Source of the DNA: CAVYVZ01 sp963772065
GTDB taxonomy: Bacteria > Acidobacteriota > Vicinamibacteria > Vicinamibacterales > UBA2999
Direction: 5' to 3'
Assembly (NCBI GenBank): GCA_963772065.1
Contig: CAVYVZ010000004.1
Coordinates: 620,001 to 684,000 of the forward strand
DNA length: 64,000 nucleotides
In this document: in pieces, positions 1 to 8,702 of the stretch
Numbering within the stretch: the stretch's first letter is position 1
How the letters are laid out: each line of letters opens with the position of its first letter
Made by a program: the position numbers and the translations under genes
The notes under the pieces: generated by a model
The model's input: only the letters and a program-made list of their open reading frames with translations
The model's database searches: none
What the model was told of the DNA's origin: nothing

Positions 1-1475
1 GAACGCTCGCCGTAGGCGGTCCGCCCCTCGAATTCGATGTACGTCTCAGGAGTCGCGACACGGCTCGGCGCGATGTCCACCCACTCGGGTCCGAGTGCAT
101 ACGTCAGCTCGCCGCCAATCGGCACGGGCGCGGACGGCAAGTGATTGCTGAACGGTCCCCACGGCTTGCCACGCTGCGATTGCGCTTCGATGGAGTCGAC
201 CGGTAGCTGTCGGGTCAGCAGGCGCGTGTCGCCCGGCGGCGTGAGGGTGACCGCACCGTTCCACTCGCGCTCGGCAAAGCGGCCGAGCGGCCAGACGAGC
301 AGATTGCGGCCCCGGGCGCGCCCCGCGGCGCGAAGCCCCTGCACCTCGAAGAAATTCGTGAGGGCGAGCATGTCGACGTCACGGTAGGTGGCGTCGAAGG
401 TCGCGGTCGCGCGCACCCCCGGCTTTCCGAGCGGCAACATGGAGTACGTGAAGTTCGCCTGTCCGCCGTACACGCGCGTCGTCGCTTCGGTCACCGCCAA
501 GCGGTCGGGAAGCCAGATGAGCGCGCCCTTGAGATCGCTGAAGCGGTACCGGTTCACGCCGGCGAGCCGGCTGTGAAACGTGCCCTTCAGCTCGCGGCCG
601 CCCTTGAACATGTGGAACGTTCCGGTGAAGTCACCGTCGCCGTACAGCGAGAACGTGTCGCGTGCGAAAAACAGCTCGCGCATCCGCGGGAAATGGATGC
701 GTGATTTCACGTTGTAGATCTGCTCGGGCCAGCGCGCCGGATCCACCCGTCCGGTCAGGAACGACTTCGCGCCGTCGGTGACCAGATCGATGCGATCGAA
801 GAGAATTTTGCCGCCTTCGATCTTGAACGTCGCCGTCATGTCGGCGCGCATCGGTTCGTACTTCTGAATCAGGACCGTGCCGTTCGAAAAGGCTGCCTTC
901 CCCAGGTACTCATTTGCCGGCCGGTACACCGTGACGTCGAGGTTGCGGGCCACCGTGCTCCACGGCGTCACATGATCCTCGTACGTGAACTCGCCCCGAT
1001 GCGCCCGCACATGCTGCAGCGTCGTCGTCCACCGGCTCTGCCCACGCCGGCCCTCGGGCGTGAGCTTGGGAAAGTTGTTGCGGCCGTTCGCGAACGTCTC
1101 GACGTACATGTTCCAGTCGGTCATCTCGATGGTGTCGAAGACGACGCGCCGGTTGAAGAGCGTCTCCCAGGGCATCGAGATGTCGATCCGCTTGGCGGTG
1201 AGAAAGGGGCGCGACTGCGGGGTGAGGCCTTCGATGACGAGATCCTCCACACGGAACGTTCCGTTCCAGAGGCGGACCGAGAGGCGGCCGATGTGCATCG
1301 GGCGCCGCGTGAAGTTCGTCCCTTCCCGTTCCGCCCGCAGGCGCAGCGCCGGACCGAGATCCATCGTCACGGTCGTCACCGCGGTGACGGCGAGGATGAC
1401 CGCCAGAACGACGACGACGATCTTGATCGCGCGTCGGGCCCTGAGCGTGAGCGGATGATGGAAGAACTTCTTCAC
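1..1475 (-). CDS. AsmA/TamB-like membrane-anchored protein (3' part outside window)
   Basis: Reading from a GTG at 1475 the frame stays open to the left edge, giving the first ~491 residues of a larger protein. A basic start (KKFFHHPLTLRARR) is followed by one hydrophobic segment at residues 17-36, an inner-membrane anchor with the remainder outside the cytoplasm. The rest is long, beta-rich and without catalytic motifs (for example FEGRTAYGER near the edge, MPWETLFNRRVVFD further in). This is the general look of AsmA/TamB/DUF3971-type proteins that bridge the periplasm and help lipid or outer-membrane protein traffic. The family call is from overall architecture only. The start lies 11 bp after the stop of the biotin carrier gene, so it may be co-transcribed with it. 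Confidence 0.5.
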   Translation of the reverse strand, partial: MKKFFHHPLTLRARRAIKIVVVVLAVILAVTAVTTVTMDLGPALRLRAEREGTNFTRRPMHIGRLSVRLWNGTFRVEDLVIEGLTPQSRPFLTAKRIDISMPWETLFNRRVVFDTIEMTDWNMYVETFANGRNNFPKLTPEGRRGQSRWTTTLQHVRAHRGEFTYEDHVTPWSTVARNLDVTVYRPANEYLGKAAFSNGTVLIQKYEPMRADMTATFKIEGGKILFDRIDLVTDGAKSFLTGRVDPARWPEQIYNVKSRIHFPRMRELFFARDTFSLYGDGDFTGTFHMFKGGRELKGTFHSRLAGVNRYRFSDLKGALIWLPDRLAVTEATTRVYGGQANFTYSMLPLGKPGVRATATFDATYRDVDMLALTNFFEVQGLRAAGRARGRNLLVWPLGRFAEREWNGAVTLTPPGDTRLLTRQLPVDSIEAQSQRGKPWGPFSNHLPSAPVPIGGELTYALGPEWVDIAPSRVATPETYIEFEGRTAYGER

Positions 1476-1486
1476 AGCGCTTCGAT

Positions 1487-2029
1487 CTATTCAATGAGAG
1501 CCAGGACGGCGCCGGCTTCGACCGAGGAGCCCTCGGAGACGTTGATTCGGGTGACGGTACCCGCCCTCGGCGCCCGCAGCTCGTTCTCCATCTTCATCGC
1601 CTCGACCACGACGACGCCCTGCCCGGCGGCGACGTGGTCGCCGGAACCGACCAGCACCTTGACGACCTTCCCCGGCATCGGCGCGATGACCGGCTGCGGC
1701 CCCGGCCCCACCGCGCGGCCCGAGCCAGCGTCGAACCCGCGACGGCCCCACGCCCTCCGCGTCGAACCGACGCTCGCCGAGACGAGCCGACCATCCACGT
1801 GGACGGTGAGCCGGCCCAATCCGGGCGGCTGCTCCGCAACCGCGACCTCGTACGAGCGGCGCACGCTGCTCTCGAAGGGTTCGGCGGCGAGGATGACCGA
1901 CCAGAGGCCGTTGATTACTGTGACGTCCGCGATGCGGCGCTGGCCGTCCACCGTGACGATGAATCCCGTGCCGGCGCGCTCGACCTCGACGCGGCGCGTA
2001 CGGCCGTTGATGTCGACGTCGCAGGTCAC
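1487..2029 (-). CDS. Biotin carboxyl carrier subunit of acyl-CoA carboxylase
   Basis: 180 residues. The C-terminal third is a biotinyl domain with the attachment motif EAMKMEN at residues 143-149; Lys146 would carry biotin. The preceding VIAPMPGKVVKV is the usual first strand of biotinyl/lipoyl domains. The N-terminal ~100 residues are a small beta domain as in the C-terminal BT-plus-BCCP part of fused propionyl- or methylcrotonyl-CoA carboxylase alpha chains. The ATG overlaps the stop of the biotin carboxylase gene upstream in an ATGA arrangement, so the two are translationally coupled and together form the alpha chain as two polypeptides. The carboxyltransferase partner is probably the gene at 7158-8702. 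Confidence 0.85.
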   Translation of the reverse strand: MTCDVDINGRTRRVEVERAGTGFIVTVDGQRRIADVTVINGLWSVILAAEPFESSVRRSYEVAVAEQPPGLGRLTVHVDGRLVSASVGSTRRAWGRRGFDAGSGRAVGPGPQPVIAPMPGKVVKVLVGSGDHVAAGQGVVVVEAMKMENELRAPRAGTVTRINVSEGSSVEAGAVLALIE

Positions 2030-3558
2030 GAACGGCGCGCCTCGAGACGCCCGAGGGTCTTCCAGCGCGACGCGCGATCGGCGATCCGCGATCCGCCGCC
2101 CGCAATCCGCCGCCCGCGATCCGCCGCCCGCACGGTGTGCAACGCGGCTGCGATGGCGGCAACCTCTTCGTAGTCCTCGCCTGCGGAGACGAACGGCTCA
2201 CCGCGTCGCGCCTTCAGCAGGCGGTCGAGGTATGTCGTGTCGAAGCGCGCTGCTTCGAAATCGGGCTGCGACAGCACCCAGCGAAAGAACGGCAGCGACG
2301 TCCGGATTCCCACGACCTCGTACTCGTGCAGCGCGCGGCGCATCCGCGCAATCGCCTGCGTTCGATCCGCACCCCACGCCACGAGCTTCGAGATCAGCGG
2401 ATCGTAGAAGATCGGCACGTCCGCGCCCGCTTCGGCGCCGCCATCGTCTCGAATGCCGGGCCCCGAGGGCACGCGGAGCGCGGTGATTCGCCCCGGCGAC
2501 GGCAGGAATCCGGAATCGGGATCTTCGGCGTACACACGGCACTCGATCGCGTGGCCGCGCGGCGTGAGCGCAGCCTCCGGATCGATCGTGAGCTTCTCCC
2601 CCTGCGCGATGCGGATCTGCCACTGAACCAGATCGATTCCCGTCACCATCTCGGTGATTGGATGCTCGACCTGCAGCCGCGTGTTCATCTCGAGGAAGTA
2701 GAACGACATGTCTTCCTCGAGCAGGAACTCGATGGTCCCTGCGTTGGTATAGCCGACCGCGGCTGCAATGGCGGCCGCGGCACCCGCCATTTTGCTCCTG
2801 ATGCCGGACGTGATCGCCGGCGATGGCGTCTCCTCGATCACTTTCTGGTGACGCCGCTGAACGGAGCATTCACGTTCGACGAAGGGCAGGACCGTGCCGT
2901 GCGCGTCGGCGAGGAGCTGCACTTCGACGTGTCGCGGGCGGGTGAGCCGGCGCTCGATGTACACGGCGGCATCGCCGAAGGATGCGGCCGCCTCGGAACG
3001 CGCCGCGCGAACGGCGCCGCCCAGTTCCGCACGGCTCCACACCACGCGCAGGCCCTTGCCTCCGCCGCCCGCCACGGCCTTGACCATGATCGGATAGCCG
3101 ATCTCGCCGGCGATCTCCGCGATTCGATCCTCGGGGACATCCGGACCGAGCGGCTCGTCGGTGCCTGGAACGATCGGGACGCCCGCGTTGATCGCCACCT
3201 GACGGGCAGCCGTCTTGCTGCCCATCACCTTGATTGCCTCGGCTGACGGACCGATGAACGTCAGGCCGGCGTCGCGACAGGCGGCGGCGAACCGTTCGTT
3301 CTCCGCCAGAAAGCCGTACCCCGGATGCACGGCATCGGCGCCCGCGCGGCGGGCGACGTCGATCAGGCGGTCGATGCGGAGATAGCTGTCGGCCGGCGCG
3401 TTGCCGCCGATCGGGTACGCCTCGTCGGCCATGCGGACGTGAGGCGCCGGCCGGTCGCACTCTGAATACACGGCCACCGACGAGAGGCCGAGGTCACGAC
3501 AGGCGCGGATGACACGGACGGCAATTTCGCCGCGGTTGGCTACGAGAATCTTGTGCAA
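2026..3558 (-). CDS. accC: Biotin carboxylase subunit of acyl-CoA carboxylase
   Basis: ATP-dependent carboxylation of biotin on the carrier protein, first half-reaction of acetyl-/propionyl-CoA carboxylase. The N-terminus KILVANRGEIAVRVIRA is the classic biotin carboxylase Rossmann start; MVKAVAGGGGKGLRVV is the glycine-rich ATP-grasp loop and FLEMNTRLQVEHPITE the active-site signature. I place the start at the TTG at 3558 (LHKILVANRGE) because it matches family N-termini; an ATG at 3600 would add 14 residues. The protein is ~510 residues, longer than the usual ~450, and its last ~30 residues (AADRGRRIAGGGSRIADRAS) are encoded by three tandem 14-base repeats at 2091-2132. The extra tail is therefore probably repeat-derived and not functional enzyme. 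Confidence 0.88.
   Translation of the reverse strand: MHKILVANRGEIAVRVIRACRDLGLSSVAVYSECDRPAPHVRMADEAYPIGGNAPADSYLRIDRLIDVARRAGADAVHPGYGFLAENERFAAACRDAGLTFIGPSAEAIKVMGSKTAARQVAINAGVPIVPGTDEPLGPDVPEDRIAEIAGEIGYPIMVKAVAGGGGKGLRVVWSRAELGGAVRAARSEAAASFGDAAVYIERRLTRPRHVEVQLLADAHGTVLPFVERECSVQRRHQKVIEETPSPAITSGIRSKMAGAAAAIAAAVGYTNAGTIEFLLEEDMSFYFLEMNTRLQVEHPITEMVTGIDLVQWQIRIAQGEKLTIDPEAALTPRGHAIECRVYAEDPDSGFLPSPGRITALRVPSGPGIRDDGGAEAGADVPIFYDPLISKLVAWGADRTQAIARMRRALHEYEVVGIRTSLPFFRWVLSQPDFEAARFDTTYLDRLLKARRGEPFVSAGEDYEEVAAIAAALHTVRAADRGRRIAGGGSRIADRASRWKTLGRLEARRS
2091..2132. repeat. Three tandem 14-mers (2 x 7 bp) inside the 3' end of accC
   Basis: ATCCGCCGCCCGC(A/G) occurs at 2091-2104, 2105-2118 and 2119-2132, preceded by shorter partial copies (gatcggcgatccgcg) from about 2077. 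Because 14 is not a multiple of three, each copy is read in a different frame by accC, giving the low-complexity tail. The 14-bp unit equals two 7-bp steps, the period seen in the other arrays of this window. Confidence 0.8.
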
Positions 3559-3629
3559 GACACGTCTGTGGCAGGGCGGATGGCTGCGTAATTCTAGCAC
3601 CCGGCTGCACTTCGCGGCTTCTCACCAGA

Positions 3630-3893
3630 TCAAAGGTCAAAGGGCAAAGGTCAAAAGTCAGGTCCAAAGGTCTAGGTCAAGGTCCAAGTCGAAGGTCTAG
3701 GTCAAGGTCCAAGTCGAAGGTCTAGGTCGAAGGTCTAGGTCGAAGGTCTAGGCACACTCTCGAAGCATGCGCGTCGAAGGTTCCTTCGACCTGAGACCTA
3801 GACCTAGACCTGAGACCTAGACCTAGGTACAGAGACTGGAACCTACACCTACACCTTTGACCTGACTTTTGACCTTTGCCCTTTGACCTTTGA
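3630..3893. repeat. Heptamer-periodic inverted array R1 (word GGTCAAA), ~264 bp hairpin
   Basis: The only content of the ~300 bp between accC and the response regulator. The left arm starts as GGTCAAA GGGCAAA GGTCAAA and continues as alternating 6/7-base words (GGTCTA, GGTCAA, GGTCCAA, GTCGAA) to about 3751. The right arm (3783-3893) is built of the complementary words GACCTA, GACCTGA, CCTTTGA. The outermost 35 bases at 3630-3664 and 3859-3893 are perfect inverted copies. The right arm ends a few bases before the TAG of the response regulator at 3901. It could fold as a long hairpin in RNA or a cruciform in DNA. Confidence 0.9.
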
Positions 3894-3900
3894 CCTTGGC

Positions 3901-4551
3901 CTAGCGGATCACGCCCTTCCTCACCGCATAGAGCACAATCTCCGCCGCAGAGTGGACGTCGAGCTTCTCCATGATCCGCGACCGGTGCGTGTCGACCGTG
4001 CTCGGGCTCAGGAACAGGAGGGCCGCGATTTCCTTGTTGGTCTTGCCTTCGGCGATGAGCTGGAAGATCTCGCGCTCGCGCTCCGACAGCAGCTCGAAGC
4101 GGTCGCTCACGCCGCGATCGGCCAGATGTCGGACGTAGTCGTCGGCGATCACGCGCGCGATGGCTGGGCTGAAGAACGACTTCCCCGCCGAGACCGCGTC
4201 CACGGCCTGCAGGAGGTCGACGTCGGCCGAGTCCTTCAAGAGATACCCCGACGCGCCGGCGCGCAGCATCTGCGTCACATAGGCTTCGTCCGCATGCATG
4301 CTCAGCACGAGCAGGCGCGTGTCCGGCACCTTGCGCGCGATCTGCCGCACGGCCTCGATGCCGTTCAGCCGCGGCATCGCGACATCCAGAATCGCCACGT
4401 CGGGTTTCGTTTCTTCGGCGAGACGCACGGCTTCGCGGCCGTCGCCCGCCTCGGCCACGACCTGCCACTCGGGCCGCGCTTCGAGCACCCTGCGCAGCCC
4501 CTGGCGCACGACCGTGTGATCGTCGGCGAGGAGGATTCGCAGCCGAGGCAT
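3901..4551 (-). CDS. NarL/FixJ-family response regulator
   Basis: 216 residues. The receiver domain occupies residues 1-120 (LRILLADDHTVVRQGL, acidic pair DD; phosphorylation Asp in KPDVAILDVAMP; Lys of the LLKDSADVD switch). A LuxR-type helix-turn-helix covers residues ~150-210 (LLSEREREIFQLIAEGKTNKEIA, then SPSTVDTHRSRIMEKL), so it is a DNA-binding transcription factor of the DegU/LiaR group. It sits 6 bp downstream of its histidine kinase, in the order HAD phosphatase - kinase - regulator. Its stop codon touches the repeat array R1. Target genes are not evident. Confidence 0.92.
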   Translation of the reverse strand: MPRLRILLADDHTVVRQGLRRVLEARPEWQVVAEAGDGREAVRLAEETKPDVAILDVAMPRLNGIEAVRQIARKVPDTRLLVLSMHADEAYVTQMLRAGASGYLLKDSADVDLLQAVDAVSAGKSFFSPAIARVIADDYVRHLADRGVSDRFELLSEREREIFQLIAEGKTNKEIAALLFLSPSTVDTHRSRIMEKLDVHSAAEIVLYAVRKGVIR

Positions 4552-4557
4552 GTCGCG

Positions 4558-5959
4558 CTATCCGGCGAGGCGGTCGGGCGCTGTGAACGGCAGCACGCCG
4601 GGCGGAAGCGGAATCGAGACGATCAGGCGCGTGCCTCCCTCTTCGCGCCGGTCGATGGAGAACGTGCCGGCAAAGTTGGCGGCACGCTCGCGCATGCCGA
4701 TGATGCCGAGGCCGCGACGCGTCGGACCAGTCTGCACGGCACCCGGCGCGATTCCGCGGCCATCGTCCTCGACGACGAGCTGGAGCGCGACGTCCCGCCT
4801 GACGAGACGGACCGTGCAGCTTCGGGCGCCCGAGTGCTTCGCGATGTTGGTCAGCGCTTCCTGCACGATGCGATAGACGCAGACCTCCACATCGGGCGCG
4901 AGGCGGACATCCATGCGCTGGTGGACGAGCTGCGCGCGGATGCCGGTGCGCTTCGAGAATGCGCGCAGGTACGTATCGAGCGTGTCCGGCAGGCCGAGGT
5001 CATCGAGCATCGACGGGTGCAGGAGCTGGGAGATGTCGCGCACGCAGTGAAGGGCGGACTCCGCGATCGAGCGCGCGCCGGCGAGCAGCGCCGCCGCCCG
5101 CGAGCCGGTCTGCATCTCCCGGTGCGCGACGCCGAGCTCCATCTTGATCGCCGTGAGCGCCTGCCCGACCTCGTCGTGCAGCTCGCGCGCGATCGCGCGC
5201 CGCTCCTCTTCCTGCGCGCTCACGAGCCGCGCGGAGAGCCGCTCGAGATCGCGTCGATTCTGCACGTCGATCCGCCGCTGCCGGTCGATCTCGCGCCCGA
5301 GGCGGCCGACGTGCCACGTCGCAGCCGCGGCGACGACGAGCCCCACGAGCAGGGCGAGGCCGCCAATCTCGAGCAGGCGCTGGCGCACTTCCTCGTAGAG
5401 CAGCGACATCTCGATCTCGTGCCGCTGCGCGGCCATGGCGCGGAGCGCGGCCAGGCGATCGAGGATGCGGAGGATGATGTCGCGGCGGGGCACGATACGG
5501 TTGCGGAGGAATGCCGCCGATTCGACGGAGTTCCGCGGCATGTCCGGGCCGAACACCACGTCGAGCGACGCCCAGTAGTCGTCGAGCTCGGTCTGCAGGA
5601 GCGCCCACTGCTGCCGCTCGAGCGGCGAGTGCACGTCCTGCGCGTACGCGGGGAGCTGCACGCCGATGTCGTCGCGAATCTGTTTCAGCTCGTCGCGATG
5701 GTACCTGGCGCGTGATCGCGCCGCTGTCGACGAGCGCGTCCCGCAGGTAGACGGAGCCGAGAAGCACGCTCGTGCGAATGGTGGAAAGCACCTGCTCGCC
5801 GCGGACGAAGCTCGTACGTGCTTCCGCGACGCGCGTCTCGAGGCGCTCGAGTCCGCGCACCAGGTCGTAGCCGGAAAATGTCCAGAGCGCGAAGACCGCG
5901 ACGAATCCCGCGACGAGCGCGCCGCGGATGGTCTTCGGTGGCCGAACGTGGCGTCTCAC
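4558..5959 (-). CDS. NarX/DegS-type membrane histidine kinase, one apparent frameshift
   Basis: Two overlapping reading frames make one kinase. The first (GTG at 5959) holds an anchor (ALVAGFVAVFALWTFSGYDLV) and the start of a helical sensor domain; the second, from about 5700, holds the rest of the sensor, a second membrane segment (LALLVGLVVAAAATWHVG), the HisKA_3 dimerisation motif ARELHDEVGQALTAIKMEL and an ATPase domain (DDGRGIAPG, GLGIIGMRERA). Frames join at ...DSGAIT and RYHRDELKQIRDDIG if one base is removed near 5700 (one of the CC in CGCCAGG on the minus strand). It phosphorylates the adjacent regulator. Start choice is uncertain; a GTG at 5992 is also possible. A single extra base is more likely a sequence error than a real mutation. 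Confidence 0.8.
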
Positions 5960-6014
5960 CGCCTCGGCGGCTTGCTCGGCGTGCAGTTCCACTGACGGAT
6001 CGTACTTCTCGAAC

Positions 6015-6611
6015 TCAAGCGCGTCCAACTGAGCCGTTGCCGAACACGGCTTCCAGCAGCCCGCCGTCTCCACACGCATCCGTCAGGTAGGCGCGGGGCA
6101 CGTTTCGCAGCAGCGCGGTCTGATCGACGACGGCATCGCGGACCACGATGGGCACGTCGACTTCGCGCAGCATCACCCGATCGCGCCACTCGAAGCCGAT
6201 GCCGACGACGAGCGGTGAGACGGGACATGCGCGGAACAGCGCAATGAGGAGCCGCAGCGCATGCGCGAGCCGGCGCACGCCAAAATCGATTGTCTCGTAG
6301 CCGTCGACGGCCGCGCCGGCAATCGTTCCGCAGAAGTACCCCGCGGGAATGTGCAGCGCGGCGCCGCCATCCGAGATGAACGGATGGCGGATGCCCAGCT
6401 CCCGCTGGATCGTGCGCAACTGGTCTGCGCGGCGAGTGGAACACAGCACGAGACTCGAGCCAGCGAGCGCATCGAGGGCGGGTCGCGCCTCGGCCAGCGC
6501 CCTGATGCCGACATGTCGGAGGATACCGTCGACATCAGTGATCAGCACGACGCTGGCCGAGGGCACCTGAGAACGCACGCCAGGAGCGGCGGACGCGAGC
6601 ATGGGCGCCAC
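6015..6611 (-). CDS. Small HAD-family phosphatase, mannosyl-3-phosphoglycerate phosphatase-like
   Basis: 198 residues. HAD motif I is visible as LITDVDGILRH (nucleophile Asp and acid/base Asp two residues on). Motif II with its threonine or serine is probably SSLVLCSTRR, and FISDGGAALHIPAGYF is characteristic of the HAD-IIB group containing MpgP, which expects 'NGxxI'. A late VVGIGFEWRDRVMLREVDVPIVV occupies the place of the motif IV loop (family: GLGDSxNDxxML), but the two acidic residues are not conserved in that form. Usual MpgP proteins are 250-280 residues, so this one is short, mostly in the cap region. It is the first gene of the run with the two-component system; substrate is unknown. 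Confidence 0.6.
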   Translation of the reverse strand: MAPMLASAAPGVRSQVPSASVVLITDVDGILRHVGIRALAEARPALDALAGSSLVLCSTRRADQLRTIQRELGIRHPFISDGGAALHIPAGYFCGTIAGAAVDGYETIDFGVRRLAHALRLLIALFRACPVSPLVVGIGFEWRDRVMLREVDVPIVVRDAVVDQTALLRNVPRAYLTDACGDGGLLEAVFGNGSVGRA

Positions 6612-6635
6612 TCTAGGTCACGCGCGCCGCGTGGG

Positions 6636-6940
<305 letters not shown>

Positions 6941-6993
6941 GCGACGAGATGAACGGGCGCACACTGCACGCGCACTTCCCGAGGAGCCGCGAC

Positions 6994-7152
6994 ATGCCAT
7001 CCCGCAGCACAACGCCGGTGTCGGATCCTGTCGAGCTTTCGCTCGAGGACGTGATGCTCAACACGTGGCTTGAAGACACCGGCGAATACCTGCGGCTCGA
7101 CGCGCCCGACCTCCTTCCGCCCGCGCCGGTTGAACCCCCGTCGACCGACTGA
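6994..7152 (+). CDS. Small acidic hypothetical protein
   Basis: 52 residues from an ATG at 6994 with a good GAGGAG ribosome-binding site 7 bases upstream; an upstream ATG at 6949 without such a site would add 15 residues. The sequence (LSLEDVMLNTWLEDTGEYLRL, then a proline-rich tail) is acidic and has no recognisable domain. It lies immediately after array R2 and stops five bases before the end of the convergent carboxyltransferase gene. It could be a real small protein, but I see no second line of support. Confidence 0.4.
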   Translation: MPSRSTTPVSDPVELSLEDVMLNTWLEDTGEYLRLDAPDLLPPAPVEPPSTD

Positions 7153-7157
7153 ACCGA

Positions 7158-8702
7158 CTACAGCGGGATGTTCCCGTGCTTCTTCGGCGGGTTGCGGTCG
7201 CGCTTCGTCTCGGCATTGGCGAGCGCGGTGATCAGCTTCTGCCGCGTCCTGCGCGGCGGGATCACTTCATCGACGAAGCCGCGCGCCGCGGCGACGTAGG
7301 GGTTGGCGAACTTCGCGCGGTACTCCGCCACCTTGGCGGCGCGCGCCGCGCCGACATCCTTCGCCGACTCGAGCTCGCGCTTGTAGAGGATGTTGACGGC
7401 GCCCTCGGCGCCCATGACGGCGATCTCCGCCGTCGGCCACGCGTAGTTCGCGTCGGTGCGAATGTGCTTGCTCGACATGACGCAGTACGCGCCGCCGTAC
7501 GCCTTGCGCGTGATGACCGTGACCTTCGGCACCGTGGCTTCGGCAAACGCAAACAGCAGCTTCGCGCCATGGCGGATGATGCCGCCGTATTCCTGTACGG
7601 TGCCGGGAAGAAATCCCGGCACGTCCTCGAAGGTCACCAGCGGAATGTTGAACGCGTCGCAGAACCGCACGAAGCGCGCGCCCTTCACCGAGGCGTCGAT
7701 GTCGAGCGTCCCCGCGAGGCAGGCCGGCTGGTTCGCCACGATGCCGACCGGCCGGCCGTCGAGCCTCGCCAGACCGACCACGATGTTCTTGGCGTAGTGC
7801 CGGTGAACCTCCAGGAAATACCCCTCGTCCACGATCGCGTGGATCGCATCGAGCATGTCGTAGGGTTGATTCGCGGAGTCGGGTACCAGGCGGTCCAGTG
7901 ATTCGTCCTCGCGGTCCGCGGGATCCGTCGACTCGACGCGCGGCGGATCGTCGACGTTGTTGCCCGGCAGAAACCCGAGCAGCTCGCGAATGAGCAGGAT
8001 GCAGTCGCGGTCGTTGTCGACCGCGAAATGCGCGACGCCGCTCTTCTCGTTGTGCGTCATCGCGCCGCCGAGCTCCTCCTTCGTCACGGTTTCATGGGTC
8101 ACGGTCCTGATGACGTCCGGACCGGTGACGAACATGTAGCTCGTGTTCTTCACCATCACGGTGAAGTCGGTGATGGCGGGCGAGTACACGGCGCCGCCGG
8201 CGCACGGACCCATGATGGCGGAGATCTGCGGCACCACGCCCGACGCGAGGGTGTTGCGGAGGAAGATGTCCGCATAGCCGCCGAGCGACAGCACCCCTTC
8301 CTGGATGCGCGCGCCGCCCGAGTCGTTCAGTCCCACGATCGGCGCGCCCATCTTCATCGCCAGGTCCATGATCTTCACGATCTTCGCGGCGTTCGTCTCG
8401 GAGAGCGAGCCGCCGAACACGGTGAAGTCCTGGGCGAAGGCATAGACGACCCGGCCGTCGACGCGGCCGAGCCCGGAGACGACACCATCGCCGGGGATGA
8501 TCTGATCCGCCATGCCGAAATCGAGGCAGCGGTGCGTGACGAATTTGTCGATCTCCTCGAAGGTCCCCTCGTCGAAGAGCAGCTCCATGCGCTCGCGCGC
8601 GGTCAGCTTGCCCGACTCGCGCTGCTTGCGAAGGCGATCTTCGCCGCCTCCCAGCTCCGCGCGGCGCTCGAGATCGGCAAATACGTCGTCGCGGGAGTTC
8701 AT
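7158..8702 (-). CDS. Acyl-CoA (propionyl/methylmalonyl-CoA) carboxylase carboxyltransferase subunit
   Basis: 514 residues, full length for the PccB/MmdA family. It transfers the carboxyl group from biotin to acyl-CoA. Both crotonase-like halves are visible: the first with GLNDSGGARIQEGVLSLGGY and MGPCAGGAVYSPAITDF, the second with CDAFNIPLVTFEDVPGFLPG, KVTVITRKAYGGAYCVM and AVMGAEGAVNILYKRE. The N-terminal KLTARERMELLFDEGTFEE is also typical. The carrier and carboxylase subunits are 4-5 kb away on the same strand, separated by the two-component genes. Its ATG immediately follows the transaldolase stop, so translation is probably coupled. Confidence 0.92.
   Translation of the reverse strand: MNSRDDVFADLERRAELGGGEDRLRKQRESGKLTARERMELLFDEGTFEEIDKFVTHRCLDFGMADQIIPGDGVVSGLGRVDGRVVYAFAQDFTVFGGSLSETNAAKIVKIMDLAMKMGAPIVGLNDSGGARIQEGVLSLGGYADIFLRNTLASGVVPQISAIMGPCAGGAVYSPAITDFTVMVKNTSYMFVTGPDVIRTVTHETVTKEELGGAMTHNEKSGVAHFAVDNDRDCILLIRELLGFLPGNNVDDPPRVESTDPADREDESLDRLVPDSANQPYDMLDAIHAIVDEGYFLEVHRHYAKNIVVGLARLDGRPVGIVANQPACLAGTLDIDASVKGARFVRFCDAFNIPLVTFEDVPGFLPGTVQEYGGIIRHGAKLLFAFAEATVPKVTVITRKAYGGAYCVMSSKHIRTDANYAWPTAEIAVMGAEGAVNILYKRELESAKDVGAARAAKVAEYRAKFANPYVAAARGFVDEVIPPRRTRQKLITALANAETKRDRNPPKKHGNIPL

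Noticed and set aside
972..2486. Long open frames opposite known genes (also 3883-5715, 8028-9740, 26670-28103 and 35943-37109 on the plus strand)
   Set aside because: They lie antisense to genes with clear motifs, are rich in Arg, Pro, Ala, Gly and His, and show no domains. High GC content creates such frames.
4558..5959. Programmed ribosomal frameshifting in the kinase, comF or protease
   Set aside because: No slippery heptamer with a downstream structure is seen, the families are not known for it, and all six cases share the same direction, as errors would.
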